DNA from: Acidovorax facilis | Lineage (GTDB): Bacteria > Pseudomonadota > Gammaproteobacteria > Burkholderiales > Burkholderiaceae_C | Length of the DNA: 37,812 bases | Reading direction: 5' to 3' | Assembly (NCBI RefSeq): GCF_023913775.1 | Contig: NZ_JAMXAX010000047.1 | Coordinates: forward strand, 1-37,812 | In this document: positions 29,175 to 36,930 of the stretch, in pieces | How the letters are laid out: each line of letters opens with the position of its first letter | Numbering within the stretch: the first letter of the stretch is position 1 | Notes under the pieces: model-generated | What the model was told of the DNA's origin: nothing | The model's database searches: none | Seen by the model: the letters and a program-made list of their open reading frames with translations, nothing else | Position numbers and translations under genes: made by a program

Positions 29175-30068
29175 CTAGGCTGTACCCAGCCCTGCGGAAG
29201 CATCCACCAACTGCCGCACCAGCGGGTGGTGCTGCCCCCGGCGCGACCAGATAGCGTGAACCTCCTCAAAAAGCTGGGGGCATTCACCCAGCAGGCGCAG
29301 CCCACGCACCAGCCCCACATCTTGCGCACCCAGACGGCTGACCGGAAATACCCCCAGCCCTCGGGCCGCAAACACGGCCAACAAGGCGCTGTCTTCAAAC
29401 TCGCCCACTACACGTGGTTGCACTCCGACGTCCCGAAACCAGGCATCCAGAGTGGCCCGTAGTGGTGCATGGTGCGTAGGCAGCAGCACGGGAAAGTCTT
29501 GCAACGACTGGGGAAACCGGTCACGCACCTGCTTTTTTACCAGCGACGCCGGGCCATACCACTGCAGGGCCGAGCGGGCAATGCGTTGACTTGTCAGGCG
29601 CTGGTGGGGGTTGCGCGGCGCGGCTTGCCCGGCCAAAACCACGTCCAGCTGGTGCAGTGCCAGCTCGGATAGCAACTCGTCGGACTCGCCCTCGTGGCAC
29701 ACCAGCCGTAAATGGGGCGTGGCCAGAACGGGCTCCAGCAGTGCATGTGCCGCCAGTTTGGAGATGCCGTCAGACAGACCCACCGACAACCGCGCCACAC
29801 GGGCGGTTGCGGCTTCGCGCACCTCTTCTTCGATGTGCTGGCCCAGTTGAAAAATCTCTTCAGCCCGTGTGAATGCGGCTTGCCCGGCTTCGGTCAGCGC
29901 CACACCGCGCCCCGAAGGCTTGAGAAGCTGGTGGCCCAGCGCTTTTTCCAGATCGCGCACCTGTGCGCTGATGGTTTGCACAGCCATGTTCAGCCGGTCT
30001 GCCGCACGGGCAAAGCCACCTTCCTTGGCAACCATCCAGAAGTAGTACAGGTGGCGGTAGTTCAGCAT
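29175..30068 (-). CDS. LysR-family regulator, NhaR-like
   Basis: 297 aa. N-terminal HTH MLNYRHLYYFWMVAKEGGFA then AADRLNMAVQTISAQVRDLE, the YRHLYYFW start typical of the NhaR subgroup. The effector domain (about 90-290) includes RLVCHEGESDELLSELALHQ and ARGLGVFPVSRL. NhaR members activate Na+/H+ antiporter or stress genes; no antiporter is next to this one. Divergent from a small membrane protein gene 116 nt away, its likeliest target. Confidence 0.88.
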   Translation of the reverse strand: MLNYRHLYYFWMVAKEGGFARAADRLNMAVQTISAQVRDLEKALGHQLLKPSGRGVALTEAGQAAFTRAEEIFQLGQHIEEEVREAATARVARLSVGLSDGISKLAAHALLEPVLATPHLRLVCHEGESDELLSELALHQLDVVLAGQAAPRNPHQRLTSQRIARSALQWYGPASLVKKQVRDRFPQSLQDFPVLLPTHHAPLRATLDAWFRDVGVQPRVVGEFEDSALLAVFAARGLGVFPVSRLGAQDVGLVRGLRLLGECPQLFEEVHAIWSRRGQHHPLVRQLVDASAGLGTA

Positions 30069-30184
30069 GGGCGGGCTCAGGTTCGAGAAAACCGAATGCT
30101 AGGTGCGGCTGGGGCTGGTGTCTATGCCGCGCAGGTTTGCCCATACTCGCCGCTTGCCAATTTGAAAATAAAGGAAGCTTTCAC

Positions 30185-30595
30185 ATGTTCTACGCACTCA
30201 ACTGGTTTCTTTCATTGGCGCTGCTGGCCCTGTGGTCTCTGGCATGCTGGGGAATGCATGCGGTCACGGTCTGGGCGGTGTCCAGCGCGGGCGCATTGAC
30301 TGGCGGCAGCGCGGTGGCAAACACCATCCTGGTGCCAGGCTGGCTCAAGGCCTGGATGCCCCCAGAGTTGATGGGCCAGTGGGAGGCCTTCGTATCATCT
30401 GTGGGCCCCATGGTGCAAGCTCTGCTGGAGGCCGTGCCTGCTCTTGCAGGGGGCGTCACCTTCCTGGCCTGGGTGCTGTGGGGCCTGGGTGCCGTGCTGC
30501 TGGTGGCACTGGCGGTCGGTATCCACATCCTGATTGCGCTGGCAAAGCGCCATAACGGTGGCCCTGGCGCGGCCAAAGCGGCACTGGTGCGCTGA
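30185..30595 (+). CDS. Small integral membrane protein of unknown function
   Basis: 136 aa from ATG 30185, with AAGGAA 8 nt upstream. Hydrophobic segments at about 5-35 (FLSLALLALWSLACWGMHAV) and 88-122 (GGVTFLAWVLWGLGAVLLVA) flank an amphipathic middle (VPGWLKAWMPPELMGQWEAF). Two transmembrane helices with a periplasmic loop is the simplest topology. No family assigned. Paired with the divergent LysR regulator; a clear hairpin follows the stop. Confidence 0.75.
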   Translation: MFYALNWFLSLALLALWSLACWGMHAVTVWAVSSAGALTGGSAVANTILVPGWLKAWMPPELMGQWEAFVSSVGPMVQALLEAVPALAGGVTFLAWVLWGLGAVLLVALAVGIHILIALAKRHNGGPGAAKAALVR

Positions 30596-30604
30596 ACGAG
30601 GCAG

Positions 30605-30626
30605 CGCAGCCCTTGCACGGGCTGCG
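30605..30626. terminator. Stem-loop between convergent genes
   Basis: CGCAGCCC-ttgcac-GGGCTGCG, a perfect 8-bp stem 10 nt after the membrane protein stop and 36 nt from the convergent LysR stop. No strong U-tract. Confidence 0.5.
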
Positions 30627-30661
30627 TCACATTCCGGGTATTTTGGCGTGGCGCTTCTGCA

Positions 30662-31546
30662 TCAACGGTTTTCCGTCTCATCGGGGCGGCTGGGGTTGAG
30701 CCGCTCCATGAACAAATCCACCAGAGCACGCAGCCGTGGCAGCCTGCGCAAATCCCGGTGATAACCCAGCCAAACGTCGCGCCCTGGCGGAGCCTTGGCG
30801 CCTTCCAGCCTTTGCAAGCCGGGGTGTGAATCACCCAACGGGCACGGCAACACGGCCAGGCCCGCGCCCGATGCACAGGCCACCGCCTGCACGTGCCGGT
30901 TGTTGCTGCGAAACGTGATGCGCGCAGAGGGAAAGGCCTCGCGCAGCCAAGCTGCGTCCGGCATTTCGCTGAAGCCCAGGTCCATCGTGATGAGGCGAAC
31001 GTCGGTCCCGTCTTGGTGTACATCTGCGCCGCTCTGGGTGTACAGCGCGTAGGGCACATGCATCAGCCGCCGCTGTATGACGTCGGGTTCGTCAAAAGGA
31101 ACAATCCGTGCCACCAGGTCTGCCTCGCGGCGTGCCAGGCTGAACAGGCGCGCATCGGTCAGGAGTTCGATGGTGACCCGAGGGTGGTGGTTGGTAAACG
31201 CTGCGCAAAGGGGCGCCAGCACGTGCAGACCAAACCAGTCGGAGGTCGATAACCGCAGGCTGCCTTCCAGCTGTTGATCTGCGCCATCCAGTTGCCTGGA
31301 GAACGACAGTGCCTGCGCCTCCATACCCTCGGCATGGCTCAGCACGGCGGCCCCCTCGTCGGTCAACACGAAGCCCTCGGAGGTTCGCTGGAACAGGGTG
31401 TGGCCCAGAGAAAGCTCCAACGCCTTCAACCTCCGGCCCATGGTGGGCTGGCTTTGTTTGAGCGCGCGGCCTGCCGCACCCAGCGTGCCCTGCCGGGCAA
31501 TGGCCAAGAACACCTGCACGTCATCCCAATTCATCGGCTGCATCAT
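30662..31546 (-). CDS. LysR-family transcriptional regulator
   Basis: 294 aa. HTH in residues about 5-65 (MNWDDVQVFLAIARQGTLGA, then AAGRALKQSQPTMGRRLKAL), effector-binding part about 90-290 (LRLSTSDWFGLHVLAPLCAA ... ASGAGLAVLPCPLGD). Start: MMQPMNW at 31546 or the inner ATG three codons later. Divergent from the MDR oxidoreductase gene, whose promoter it probably controls. Confidence 0.9.
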   Translation of the reverse strand: MMQPMNWDDVQVFLAIARQGTLGAAGRALKQSQPTMGRRLKALELSLGHTLFQRTSEGFVLTDEGAAVLSHAEGMEAQALSFSRQLDGADQQLEGSLRLSTSDWFGLHVLAPLCAAFTNHHPRVTIELLTDARLFSLARREADLVARIVPFDEPDVIQRRLMHVPYALYTQSGADVHQDGTDVRLITMDLGFSEMPDAAWLREAFPSARITFRSNNRHVQAVACASGAGLAVLPCPLGDSHPGLQRLEGAKAPPGRDVWLGYHRDLRRLPRLRALVDLFMERLNPSRPDETENR

Positions 31547-31553
31547 GCAAAAG

Positions 31554-31590
31554 TGAATGAACGAGTTTCAATCTTGTGGATTTTCATTCA
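31554..31590. promoter_or_regulatory. Inverted repeat in LysR/oxidoreductase intergenic region
   Basis: TGAATG (31554-31559) and CATTCA (31585-31590), 25 nt apart, in an AT-rich 97-bp gap. A candidate LysR site shared by both divergent promoters. Confidence 0.35.
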
Positions 31591-31643
31591 AAAGCGAACG
31601 GCAGACACTGGTGGCACTGTTCATTGCAAAGAAGGTAAACACC

Positions 31644-32660
31644 ATGTCAACCTCTCCCACCTCCACCCCCACCATGCAGGCGCTGGTACTCGCATCCCAT
31701 CATGGTGCACTGACCCCCACCTGGTTGCCCCGGCCGCAGCCCGATGCGGGCCAAGTGCTGGTGCGTATCCATGCCAGCGGCGTGAACCCGCTGGACACCA
31801 AGATCCGTGCGGGCGCGGCTGAGCATGCCCAGCAACCGCTCCCTGCCATTTTGGGCATGGACCTTGCCGGAGTGGTCGAGGAGGTCGGGCATGGCGTTTC
31901 ACGCTTCCAAGTGGGTGACGAGGTGTACGGCTTCACGGGCGGCATTGGCGGTTTGCAAGGTAGCTTGGCGCAGTATGCCGCCGTCGATGCCAGACTGATT
32001 GCATGCAAGCCCGCCAATGTGACGATGCGCGAGGCAGCAGCCCTGCCGCTGGTTTTCATCACCGCCTGGGAGGGCTTGGTGGACCGCGCCAAGGTGGGCA
32101 GTGGACACAAGGTGCTGGTGCACGGCGGCGCCGGGGGTGTGGGCCATGTGGCGGTGCAGCTGGCCCGCGCGCGTGGTGCCGATGTGTTTGCCACGGGTAC
32201 GGCGGCGCAGGCCGCTTACATTCGGTCCATCGGCGCCACGCCGATTGACTACGAAACGACCTCGGTAGAGGCGTATGTCAACGCGTTTACGGAGGGCAAG
32301 GGCTTCGACATCGTGTACGACACGGTCGGGGGCCCCGTGCTGGACGCGTCCTTCCTGGCCGTTCGCCGTTACTCCGGCCATGTGGTGACCTCTTTAGGCT
32401 GGGGCACCCACAAGCTGGCGCCCCTGTCGTTCCGGGGTGCCACCTTCTCGGGGGTGTTCACGCTGCTGCCCATCCTCACGGGGCAGTTCCGCGAGCACCA
32501 TGGCGAGATCATGGAACAGGCCACCGCGCTTGCGGAAGCCGGACAGTTGAAGCCCTTGCTCGATCCCACCACATTCACGCTCGACACGGCAGACAAGGCA
32601 CATGCCCTGCTAGCCGATGGCTGCGCCCGTGGCAAGGTGGTGGTGAGCGTGCTGGCATGA
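31644..32660 (+). CDS. MDR-family (quinone oxidoreductase-like) dehydrogenase
   Basis: 338 aa from ATG 31644 (GAAGG 8 nt upstream). GroES-like N-terminal domain (ASGVNPLDTKIRAGA, LGMDLAGVVEEVGHGVSRFQ) and Rossmann domain with NADPH motif VHGGAGGVGHVAVQLARARG near residue 160. It lacks the catalytic zinc Cys/His set of true alcohol dehydrogenases, so it is a zinc-free reductase of the zeta-crystallin type. Substrate unknown. Overlaps the next gene by 4 nt (ATGA). Confidence 0.9.
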   Translation: MSTSPTSTPTMQALVLASHHGALTPTWLPRPQPDAGQVLVRIHASGVNPLDTKIRAGAAEHAQQPLPAILGMDLAGVVEEVGHGVSRFQVGDEVYGFTGGIGGLQGSLAQYAAVDARLIACKPANVTMREAAALPLVFITAWEGLVDRAKVGSGHKVLVHGGAGGVGHVAVQLARARGADVFATGTAAQAAYIRSIGATPIDYETTSVEAYVNAFTEGKGFDIVYDTVGGPVLDASFLAVRRYSGHVVTSLGWGTHKLAPLSFRGATFSGVFTLLPILTGQFREHHGEIMEQATALAEAGQLKPLLDPTTFTLDTADKAHALLADGCARGKVVVSVLA

Positions 32661-33079
32661 GCAAACTTCGTGCTGAAAGCGCCAGTTCGTCAGCCGGTAT
32701 GGACAGCATGGAAAACAGGGGCCGTGGTGCGATGGGCCCAACCCATGAACACCTTCGCCAGGTGGCCGATGTCTTGATCACGGCCACCAACGCTTTTGAT
32801 GTGGAGCGCGCGTTAAGCCTGTTCGTGCACGATGCAGTGATCGACGACCCATCCACCGGCCACCGCTTTGATGGCCATCCCGGAATACGCCGTTACATCG
32901 AACAGTATTTCGTTGGCTATCACACGGTGACCCGGTTCCTTTCGATGAAGCGGCTTGGTCGCCGGCGGGCGGTGGTGAGGGTCGATTTCACGGGGGATTT
33001 CGGCCAAGAGATTGGCACGCTCGATATCACCGTGGATGCCAAGGGTTTGATTACCCGCATGGACGCAGATCTTGAATGA
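32657..33079 (+). CDS. SnoaL/NTF2-fold protein
   Basis: 140 aa; the ATG overlaps the oxidoreductase stop (ATGA). LRQVADVLITATNAFDVERA, then HDAVIDDPSTGHRFDGHPGI and RRYIEQYFVGY match the SnoaL-like polyketide-cyclase/NTF2 fold. An inner ATG (MDSMENRGRG or MGPTHEH) could be the real start since the first 25 residues are not conserved-looking. Probably works with the oxidoreductase on one substrate (inference). Confidence 0.8.
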   Translation: MSKLRAESASSSAGMDSMENRGRGAMGPTHEHLRQVADVLITATNAFDVERALSLFVHDAVIDDPSTGHRFDGHPGIRRYIEQYFVGYHTVTRFLSMKRLGRRRAVVRVDFTGDFGQEIGTLDITVDAKGLITRMDADLE

Positions 33080-33183
33080 TCTGACAGCTTTCTGGGCCGC
33101 GCGACTACCCACCAGGGCTTGTGTGTGACGCCAGATTGCTGGCGGCGGCTCTGGTGTGTGTCGATGCAAAATTTCATCAAAAA

Positions 33184-33238
33184 AAGGCCTGCAGCGCTAG
33201 GCAATCAAGCGGAAAAAGCTATCAAAAAGAGAGCGTTT
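33184..33238. repeat. Dispersed AGCGCTT-type repeat, copy F (degenerate)
   Basis: AGGCCTGCAGCGCTaggcaatcAAGCGGAAAAAGCTATCAAAAAGAGAG. The stem is partly decayed but the order AGGCC-CAGCGCT-AAGCG-AGCTAT is kept. Lies between convergent genes. Confidence 0.65.
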
Positions 33239-33245
33239 TAGCGGC

Positions 33246-33785
33246 TCAACGCGGCAAACACCCCGCAAACCCCTTCGGCCCCGCCGCATTCACATCCGCC
33301 AGCGTCAGGGCCTCCAGCCGGTCGTTTTGCCCCGGTATCTTGGTCAGCCGCTGGCCGTTCTGCCAGCGCCATTGTTTGCCATCAAAACTGTAAATGAAGG
33401 TGTGGGTGCGGTTGGAGAGCAGGTGCGCCGGGGTCAGGGTGATGGCCTGGGCGGCGGCTTCGGTGGTGGCGGCGGCCTGCGCCTCGTTGTCTTTGATGAC
33501 GATCTTGCCCACGTAAGGAGTCACGGCAGATTCGGTGCGGGTGACCTCGGGCTGTACCAGGGCGGGGCTGTATCCGGTCTTGATCCATTCGCCGACGCCC
33601 CCGGGGCGCACATGGGGCTCGCGCGCAGCAAGGGCCTGGGTGCACGCTGCTGCCAGCGCGTCAAAACCTGTCTGCGCGGGTCCGCTGACTTCGGGCTTTT
33701 TGCACCCCAGCAGGGGCAGGGTCAGGGTCAGCGTAGCGGCCATTAGGAGGAGTGCAGAGCGCAGGGGCGATGGCATGTTCATCAA
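33246..33785 (-). CDS. Putative lipoprotein
   Basis: 179 aa. N-terminal LRSALLLMAATLTLTLPLLG is followed by Cys28 in a lipobox (LLGC), so the mature protein is likely lipid-anchored. The rest (EWIKTGYSPALVQPEVTRTE ... FIYSFDGKQWRWQNGQRLTK) has a secreted-protein look but no family I recognise. Start is the first of MM or MP; the true one could be four codons later. Product not convergent with any operon partner. Confidence 0.75.
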   Translation of the reverse strand: MMNMPSPLRSALLLMAATLTLTLPLLGCKKPEVSGPAQTGFDALAAACTQALAAREPHVRPGGVGEWIKTGYSPALVQPEVTRTESAVTPYVGKIVIKDNEAQAAATTEAAAQAITLTPAHLLSNRTHTFIYSFDGKQWRWQNGQRLTKIPGQNDRLEALTLADVNAAGPKGFAGCLPR

Positions 33786-33910
33786 GGCGAGGAGGCGGTG
33801 GTGTGGAGGGCACGCGATGTGAAGGGGGAAAGCTCCCAGCCTCCTCTATCGACGGTGGGGCATTGTGTGCCGCTGCGCAAGGTGGGGCTTGATGGTAGTC
33901 AATTCGCCAA

Positions 33911-34588
33911 TCAATTCTGCGCGTCCTTCGGCATCAAGGCGGCTGCATCGCCCTGGTACCAGCGCGCCTGGGCGGTGGGGGCTTTCAGGGCGGCCAGCAC
34001 GGCGGCGTTCAGCTCGTGGGCGCTGGCGGGCAGGGGCTGGTCGCGGTAGGCCAGGGCGGTGCCTGCCATCAGGGCCTCGGCATCGACCAGCAGGCGCAGG
34101 TTTTGGGGGATGGTGGGGGATTGTTCTGCGCAGTGTTGGGCTGACAACGAGTGCGCCTTGCGGCAGGCGGCGGGGCGATGGCTGTAGATGCTGCAGCGGT
34201 CATCCACCAGAAAGCTGCACGCCTGGCGTGCAGGGTTGGTGGGGTTGAGCGCGGCGGTGGCCACATGCCGCTGCAGAGCGCTGAGGGCATCGGCCAATGC
34301 CTCTGCGGGCTGGGCACGCAGGTACTGGGCGATGTGGAAGACCTCGGGCTCGGTCGCTTCGACCCGCAGGTGGCAGCAGTGGGCGCAACCGGCCTGGCAG
34401 GCGGGCTGGGGGCCGGTGGCGCGGGCCTGCTCGGCCACGGTGTCCAGCCCCCGGTGCAGCTGCGCGATGAAGGCCACGGCGCCATCCGGGCCATCTGCGC
34501 CCTGGGCCTGCCGCAGCGCCTGCGCCGCCCGCTGCCGCACGCGGGCGATGGATTGCAGGAAAGCGGTGCGCTCGTCGTCGGTCAGCAT
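33911..34588 (-). CDS. YkgJ-family cysteine cluster protein
   Basis: 225 aa from ATG 34588. Cysteines: CQAGCAHCC (C-x3-C-x2-CC) near residue 64 and CSFLVDDRCSIYSHRPAACR followed by C, the YkgJ metal/Fe-S binding pattern. A longer GTG start at 34642 would overlap the helicase stop by 16 nt, but its extra N-terminus (ARPPSPRQPP) is unlike the family. Function of YkgJ proteins is unknown. Same strand as the helicase, possibly its operon. Confidence 0.8.
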   Translation of the reverse strand: MLTDDERTAFLQSIARVRQRAAQALRQAQGADGPDGAVAFIAQLHRGLDTVAEQARATGPQPACQAGCAHCCHLRVEATEPEVFHIAQYLRAQPAEALADALSALQRHVATAALNPTNPARQACSFLVDDRCSIYSHRPAACRKAHSLSAQHCAEQSPTIPQNLRLLVDAEALMAGTALAYRDQPLPASAHELNAAVLAALKAPTAQARWYQGDAAALMPKDAQN

Positions 34589-34626
34589 GGGCGGTTGGCG
34601 GGGGGAAGGTGGCCGTGCCTCATACC

Positions 34627-36930
34627 TTAGCGCGTTTGCCACCAGGCGGGCAGCAGGTTGCGCACCTGGGCCTGGGCAAAGCGCTCGTCCATCAGGTGCA
34701 CCACGCCCTCGTCGCTGGGCGTGCGGATCACGCGGCCTGCGGCCTGCACCACCTTTTGCAGGCCGGGGTAGAGGTAGGTGTAGTCATAGCCCGCGCCAAA
34801 CAGTGTTTGCATGCGTTCGCGGATCTGCTCGTTGACGGGATTGACCTGCGGCAGGCCCAGCGTGGCGACAAAGGCGCCAATGAGCCGCTGGCCCGGCAGG
34901 TCGATGCCCTCGGCAAATGCGCCACCCAGCACGGCAAAAGCAATCCCTTGGCTGGTGGTGGTGAAGCGGGCCAGAAACTCGCGTTGCTCGCCCTCCAGCA
35001 TGCGGCGCGACTGGCACCAGTGCGGCACATCGGGGTGCTGCTGCGCAAACAGCGCGGCGGCTTGCTGCAGGTAGTCATAGCTGCTGAAAAACGCCAGGTA
35101 GTTGCCGGGCCGCTCGCGAAACTGCTGTGCCATCAGCGCCGTAATCGGTGCCAGCGACGCAGCGCGGTGCGGGTAGCGCGTGGAGATGTGGCGCGCCACC
35201 TGCACCTGCAGCTGGTGCGCGGCAAAGGGCGATTCCACATCCACCCACACATGGTCCTCAGGCAGGCCCAGCAGGTCGGCGTAGTAGCGCGCGGGCTGCA
35301 GCGTGGCCGAAAACAAGGTGCTGGTGTGTGCCGCAGCGAGGCGCGGCTGCAGAAATGGCGCGGGCACCACGTTGCGGATGCAGACCACGGAGTCGCCGGG
35401 TTTTGGGGACCGCTGGTGGTGGGCGGAAGAAGCCTGGGTGATGTCCACCATCGAATGCGCGTCCAGCAGGTCGGCCATGCGCTGCAAGTGCAGGGCGTCG
35501 AAATAGAAGGTCTGCAGCGCGCTGTCGGGTTCAGTGGGGTGGTCGGTGAAATGCTCGGTGAGCGTGGTGGTGCACTGCTGCAGCGCGGCCAGCAGCTTGT
35601 CGGGGAAGGTTTCGAGCACCGTGTACGGGGCCGGGTACGCCTTGTCCAGCGCCACCCAGGCGCGGCGCACCTTGTCCAGCGCCTTCTTCACCGGCGCGTG
35701 CTGCGCAGTGGTGGGGCTGCTGCGGGCCTGGGCCAGGGCGGCGGGGTTCAGCTCGGCGGTAAACATCTTGCGGCCGCGCTCCACCAGGTTGTGGGCCTCG
35801 TCCACCAGCAGCGCCGTGCGCCATTGGTTGGCCTGGGCCAGGCCGTGCAGCAGCCCGCCCAGGTCAAAGTAATAGTTGTAGTCGCCCACCACCACATCCG
35901 CCCAGCGGGCCAGCTCCTGGCTCAGGTAGTAGGGGCAGACCTCGTGCTGCAGGGCCACGTCGCGCACGCGGGCCTGCAGCAAGGCGGGCGCGGGTTTGCT
36001 TTCGATGGTGGTGGCCACGGCTGCGGCCCGAGCGGCGGGCAGCCGGTCGTAAAAGCCCCGTGCCAGCGGGCAGGATTCGCCGTGGCAGGCCTTGTCGGGG
36101 TGTTCACACGCCTTGTCGCGCGCCACCAGCTCCAGCACGCGCAGGGGCAGTACCGGTGCGCTGTGCGACAGGCGCCCCAGCGCATCCAGCGCCGTCTGCC
36201 GCCCCGAGGTTTTGGCAGCCAGAAAGAACACCTTGTCGATGCGCTGCGCGGGCGCGGCCTTGAGCAGCGGGAACAGCGTGCCCATGGTCTTGCCAATGCC
36301 AGTGGGCGCCTGGGCCAGCAGGCAGCGGCCCGCCATCGCAGCCTTGTACACGGCCTCGGCCAGCGGGCGCTGGCCGGTGCGAAAGCCGCCAAACGGAAAG
36401 CCCAGCGCATTCAGCGCCGCATCGCGTGCCGCGCGGTGGGCCACCTGTTGTTCGGCCCAGTCGATGAAGCGCTGGCACTGGGCCTCGAAGTGCTGGCGCA
36501 GGTCGTCGGCGCTGCAGCGCTCGGTAAACACCGTCTCTTGCTGCGTGCCCAAGTCCAGGTACACCAGCGCCACGTCGATGTGCGCCAGTTGCTCCTGCTC
36601 GCACAGCAGCCAGCCATACACCTTGGCCTGCGCCCAATGCAGGTGGCGGTGCGATGCGGGTTGCCGGTCCAGCCGCCCTTTGAAGGTCTTGACCTCGTCG
36701 ATACGCTGCTGCGCGGGGTCGTAGCCGTCAGCCCGGCCGCGCACATACAAGGTTTGGTAGCTGCCGCTTAGCGCCACTTCGGCCCGGTAGCCCGCGCCCC
36801 GGCGTGACGCAGCCAACGCATGGCCCGCCATGCCCTCCAGCGCGGTGGGCGCGGGTGTAAAGCGCAGGTCCAGGTCGCCCTGCTTGGCGGTGAACTCGCA
36901 CAGCTCGCGCACCGCCACGGTGTAGGTCAT
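34627..36930 (-). CDS. XPD/DinG-like Fe-S DNA helicase with N-terminal PD-(D/E)XK nuclease domain
   Basis: 767 aa. Residues about 1-170: RecB/Cas4-type nuclease core (His37, GRADGYD with Asp68, DEVKTFKG with Glu79/Lys81, QAKVYGW). Residues about 180-767: superfamily 2 helicase with Walker A APTGIGKT (208-215), Fe-S cluster cysteines C275, C282, C287 and C332, DEAH box VDEAHN (377-380), then TLFSATLQPARYYADLLG and the late QAAGRVIRTPSDEGVV motif VI. 5'-3' unwinding is expected from XPD/DinG relatives. ATG overlaps the stop of the upstream nuclease-like gene (ATGA), so translation is coupled. A DNA repair or end-processing role is inferred. Confidence 0.9.
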   Translation of the reverse strand: MTYTVAVRELCEFTAKQGDLDLRFTPAPTALEGMAGHALAASRRGAGYRAEVALSGSYQTLYVRGRADGYDPAQQRIDEVKTFKGRLDRQPASHRHLHWAQAKVYGWLLCEQEQLAHIDVALVYLDLGTQQETVFTERCSADDLRQHFEAQCQRFIDWAEQQVAHRAARDAALNALGFPFGGFRTGQRPLAEAVYKAAMAGRCLLAQAPTGIGKTMGTLFPLLKAAPAQRIDKVFFLAAKTSGRQTALDALGRLSHSAPVLPLRVLELVARDKACEHPDKACHGESCPLARGFYDRLPAARAAAVATTIESKPAPALLQARVRDVALQHEVCPYYLSQELARWADVVVGDYNYYFDLGGLLHGLAQANQWRTALLVDEAHNLVERGRKMFTAELNPAALAQARSSPTTAQHAPVKKALDKVRRAWVALDKAYPAPYTVLETFPDKLLAALQQCTTTLTEHFTDHPTEPDSALQTFYFDALHLQRMADLLDAHSMVDITQASSAHHQRSPKPGDSVVCIRNVVPAPFLQPRLAAAHTSTLFSATLQPARYYADLLGLPEDHVWVDVESPFAAHQLQVQVARHISTRYPHRAASLAPITALMAQQFRERPGNYLAFFSSYDYLQQAAALFAQQHPDVPHWCQSRRMLEGEQREFLARFTTTSQGIAFAVLGGAFAEGIDLPGQRLIGAFVATLGLPQVNPVNEQIRERMQTLFGAGYDYTYLYPGLQKVVQAAGRVIRTPSDEGVVHLMDERFAQAQVRNLLPAWWQTR

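Noticed and set aside
34609-36771. 720-codon open frame antisense to the helicase gene
   Set aside because: It is opposite a clear, motif-complete helicase; long antisense frames are expected in high-GC DNA and the product is low-complexity Gly/Val/Gln/His-rich with no family signature.
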